Shown: positions 62,811 to 64,000 of the stretch, piece by piece | Position numbering within the stretch: position 1 is the stretch's first letter | Layout of the letters: each line of letters opens with the position of its first letter | Assembly (NCBI GenBank): GCA_964403885.1 | Contig: CAYOHY010000003.1 | Location: 22,907-86,906 of the forward strand | Direction of reading: 5' to 3' | Source of the DNA: CAYOHY01 sp964403885 | GTDB taxonomy: Bacteria > Actinomycetota > Coriobacteriia > Anaerosomatales > PHET01 | Length of the DNA stretch: 64,000 bases | Notes under the pieces: generated by a model | The model's database searches: none | Seen by the model: only the letters and a program-made list of their open reading frames with translations | What the model was told of the DNA's origin: nothing | Position numbers and translations under genes: made by a program

Positions 62811-63689
62811 GTGGAACTGAACTTCGTCAAGATGCACGGTCTGGGCAACGACTTCATCGTCATCGAGGATCTCGCCTCCGAGCTCGACTTGAGCCCCGAG
62901 GCGGTCGAGTGGTTCTGCGACCGCAACTTCGGCATCGGCGCCGACGGGCTCATGCTGGTTCGCCCGGCCGCCACCGATGACGCTGACTTCAGCTGGTGGT
63001 TCCGCAACTCCGACGGCTCGGTGGCCGAGATGTGCGGCAATGGCATCCGCTGCTTCGCCAAGTACCTCGTCGACCACGGCCTGATCGATGCCGGCCGTGA
63101 CTCGGTCCGCGTCGAGACGGCGATGGGGGTCTACGACATCGCCGTGACCCGCGCCTACGACGGCACCATGCATCTCGCGACCGTCGACATGGGCGAGCCC
63201 ATCCTCGCGCCCGGCGACGTTCCCACACTGCTGCGCTGCGACGGAGAAGACAACCCCGTCGTGGGCTGCACGCTCGAGACCGAGATGGGCGAGGTAGCTG
63301 TGACCTGCGTGTCGATGGGCAACCCGCACTGCGTCATCTTCGTCGACGACGTGGAGACGGCACCGGTCCACGAGCTGGGTCCGATCATCGAGACTCACCC
63401 TGCGTTCCCGCGAAAGACCAACGTCGAGTTCGCGCAGATCATGGGAGAGGGCGAGATCCGCCTCCGGGTATGGGAGCGCGGCTGCGGCGAGACGCTCGCC
63501 TGCGGCACGGGCGCCTGTGCCACCACCGTCGCAACTGCGCTCAACTGCCGAGGCGGACGCGAGGCCACCGTCGAGCTCCCCGGTGGAGAGCTCGAGATCC
63601 GCTGGGCCGAGGACGGCCGCGTCTACATGACCGGCCCGGCCGAAGAGGTGTTCTCGGGCACCATGATCATCGCCGAGGATGACGAGTAG
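62811..63689 (+). CDS. dapF: diaminopimelate epimerase
   Basis: Interconverts LL- and meso-diaminopimelate using two cysteines: C75 (EMCGNGIRC) and C231 (ACGTGACA). The start MELNFVKMHGLGNDF is standard. Length 292 aa. The GTG follows GAGGAG by 5 bases. It precedes dapL, which makes its substrate. Confidence 0.96.
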   Translation: MELNFVKMHGLGNDFIVIEDLASELDLSPEAVEWFCDRNFGIGADGLMLVRPAATDDADFSWWFRNSDGSVAEMCGNGIRCFAKYLVDHGLIDAGRDSVRVETAMGVYDIAVTRAYDGTMHLATVDMGEPILAPGDVPTLLRCDGEDNPVVGCTLETEMGEVAVTCVSMGNPHCVIFVDDVETAPVHELGPIIETHPAFPRKTNVEFAQIMGEGEIRLRVWERGCGETLACGTGACATTVATALNCRGGREATVELPGGELEIRWAEDGRVYMTGPAEEVFSGTMIIAEDDE

Positions 63690-63724
63690 CACGCAACACG
63701 TCGGCAATCCGCGCCACACGGCGC

Positions 63725-63736
63725 TAGTGTTACCAT
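63725..63736 (+). promoter_or_regulatory. possible promoter of dapL
   Basis: TAGTGTTACCAT contains two overlapping candidates: TAGTGT with TCGGCA 18 bases upstream, or the extended form TGTTACCAT. Either gives a leader of about 60 bases. Confidence 0.35.
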
Positions 63737-63800
63737 GTCACGCACGACGCACCCCAGCGTCGTCACCGTACGCACCGAAACTGTAAGGGGAGAGGGCACC

Positions 63801-64000
63801 TTGAGGACCGCCAAGCGCATCGAGAACCTGCCGCCGTACCTGTTCGCTGAGATCGACCGCAAGAAGGAGGCGCTGCAGGCCAAGGGCGTCGACGTGATCT
63901 CGCTGGGTATCGGCGACCCGGACATGCCCACCCCGCAGCGCATCATCGACGCGATGGCCGAGGCCATCAAGAAGCCGTCGAACCACCAGTACCCCAGCTA
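63801..64000 (+). CDS. dapL: LL-diaminopimelate aminotransferase (5' part, cut by window end)
   Basis: The frame opens with a TTG 4 bases after GAGAGGG and stays open to the end of the window (66 codons). It encodes [20 protein letters not shown], then [20 protein letters not shown] and SNHQYPS, which match the N-terminus of DapL, a PLP enzyme of fold type I that converts tetrahydrodipicolinate directly to LL-diaminopimelate. With dapF upstream this points to the DapL variant of the lysine pathway. The PLP lysine lies beyond the window, so a related class I aminotransferase is not fully excluded. Confidence 0.85.
   Translation, partial: MRTAKRIENLPPYLFAEIDRKKEALQAKGVDVISLGIGDPDMPTPQRIIDAMAEAIKKPSNHQYPS

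Overview
The window is a gene-dense, high-GC bacterial chromosome segment with about 60 protein genes, almost all core housekeeping. The gene order (dprA-trmFO-xerC-whiG-rpsB-tsf-pyrH-frr-uppS-cdsA-dxr-rseP-ispG-proS; rimP-nusA-ylxR-infB-rbfA-nrnA-truB-ribF-rpsO-pnp; dapB-lysC-dapA-rnj-ftsK; recA-recX-rny-spoVS-miaB-miaA-dapF-dapL), a WhiG/FliA-type sigma factor, RNases J and Y together, and a DapL-type lysine branch suggest a deep-branching actinobacterium of the Coriobacteriia type. That placement is inferred from gene content and order; no rRNA gene is present to confirm it. No rRNA, tRNA, CRISPR array, transposase or prophage was seen.

Layout. Bases 1-4700 hold dprA, trmFO, xerC, a motility/sporulation-type sigma factor and a response regulator with a zinc-ribbon tail. 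Bases 4700-13210 carry rpsB-tsf, pyrH-frr and a tightly overlapping lipid/isoprenoid run (uppS, cdsA, dxr, rseP, ispG). Bases 13210-16350 are a small transport cassette (DUF485 protein, ActP-like symporter, UspA) with its own terminator. proS then converges on a large GGDEF-EAL protein. Bases 20720-31900 are the translation/RNA block from rimP to pnp. Bases 31930-37310 are a mixed-strand group of membrane genes (ClC channel, GlsB-like protein, AI-2E family permease, cardiolipin synthase, GAP-family protein). Bases 37450-52360 run on the plus strand from an M16 peptidase through lysine/DAP genes, RNase J, uppP, ftsK, a RodZ-like protein, YajQ, rimO, pgsA, cinA and thpR. Bases 52430-64000 contain SOS-regulated recA-recX, rny, an uncharacterised GHKL ATPase, spoVS, a PHP phosphoesterase, miaB, a Memo-AMMECR1 fusion, miaA, dapF and the start of dapL.

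How the genes fit together. LysC, DapA, DapB, DapL and DapF give most of the aspartate-to-meso-diaminopimelate route (asd is not in the window). CdsA, PgsA and cardiolipin synthase cover most of CDP-diacylglycerol to cardiolipin. Dxr and IspG belong to the MEP pathway that feeds UppS and, with UppP, undecaprenyl phosphate. PNPase, RNase J, RNase Y and NrnA form a Gram-positive-type RNA decay set, and TrmFO, TruB, MiaA, MiaB and RimO modify tRNA or ribosomes. The GGDEF-EAL protein and YajQ both relate to cyclic-di-GMP.

Most of the window is conventional. The points most worth a second look are several proteins with unusual extra domains (RseP with an inserted helix-turn-helix-like segment, RibF with a 155-residue C-terminal extension, NusA and the response regulator with Cys-rich tails), the unassigned GHKL ATPase beside spoVS, and RNA-level signals: a terminator-like hairpin in the rimP-nusA-infB leader, a run of four hairpins between rpsO and pnp, a hairpin inside the start of recX, nearly identical promoters on rpsB and rpsO, and a 335-base promoter-containing leader before rny.
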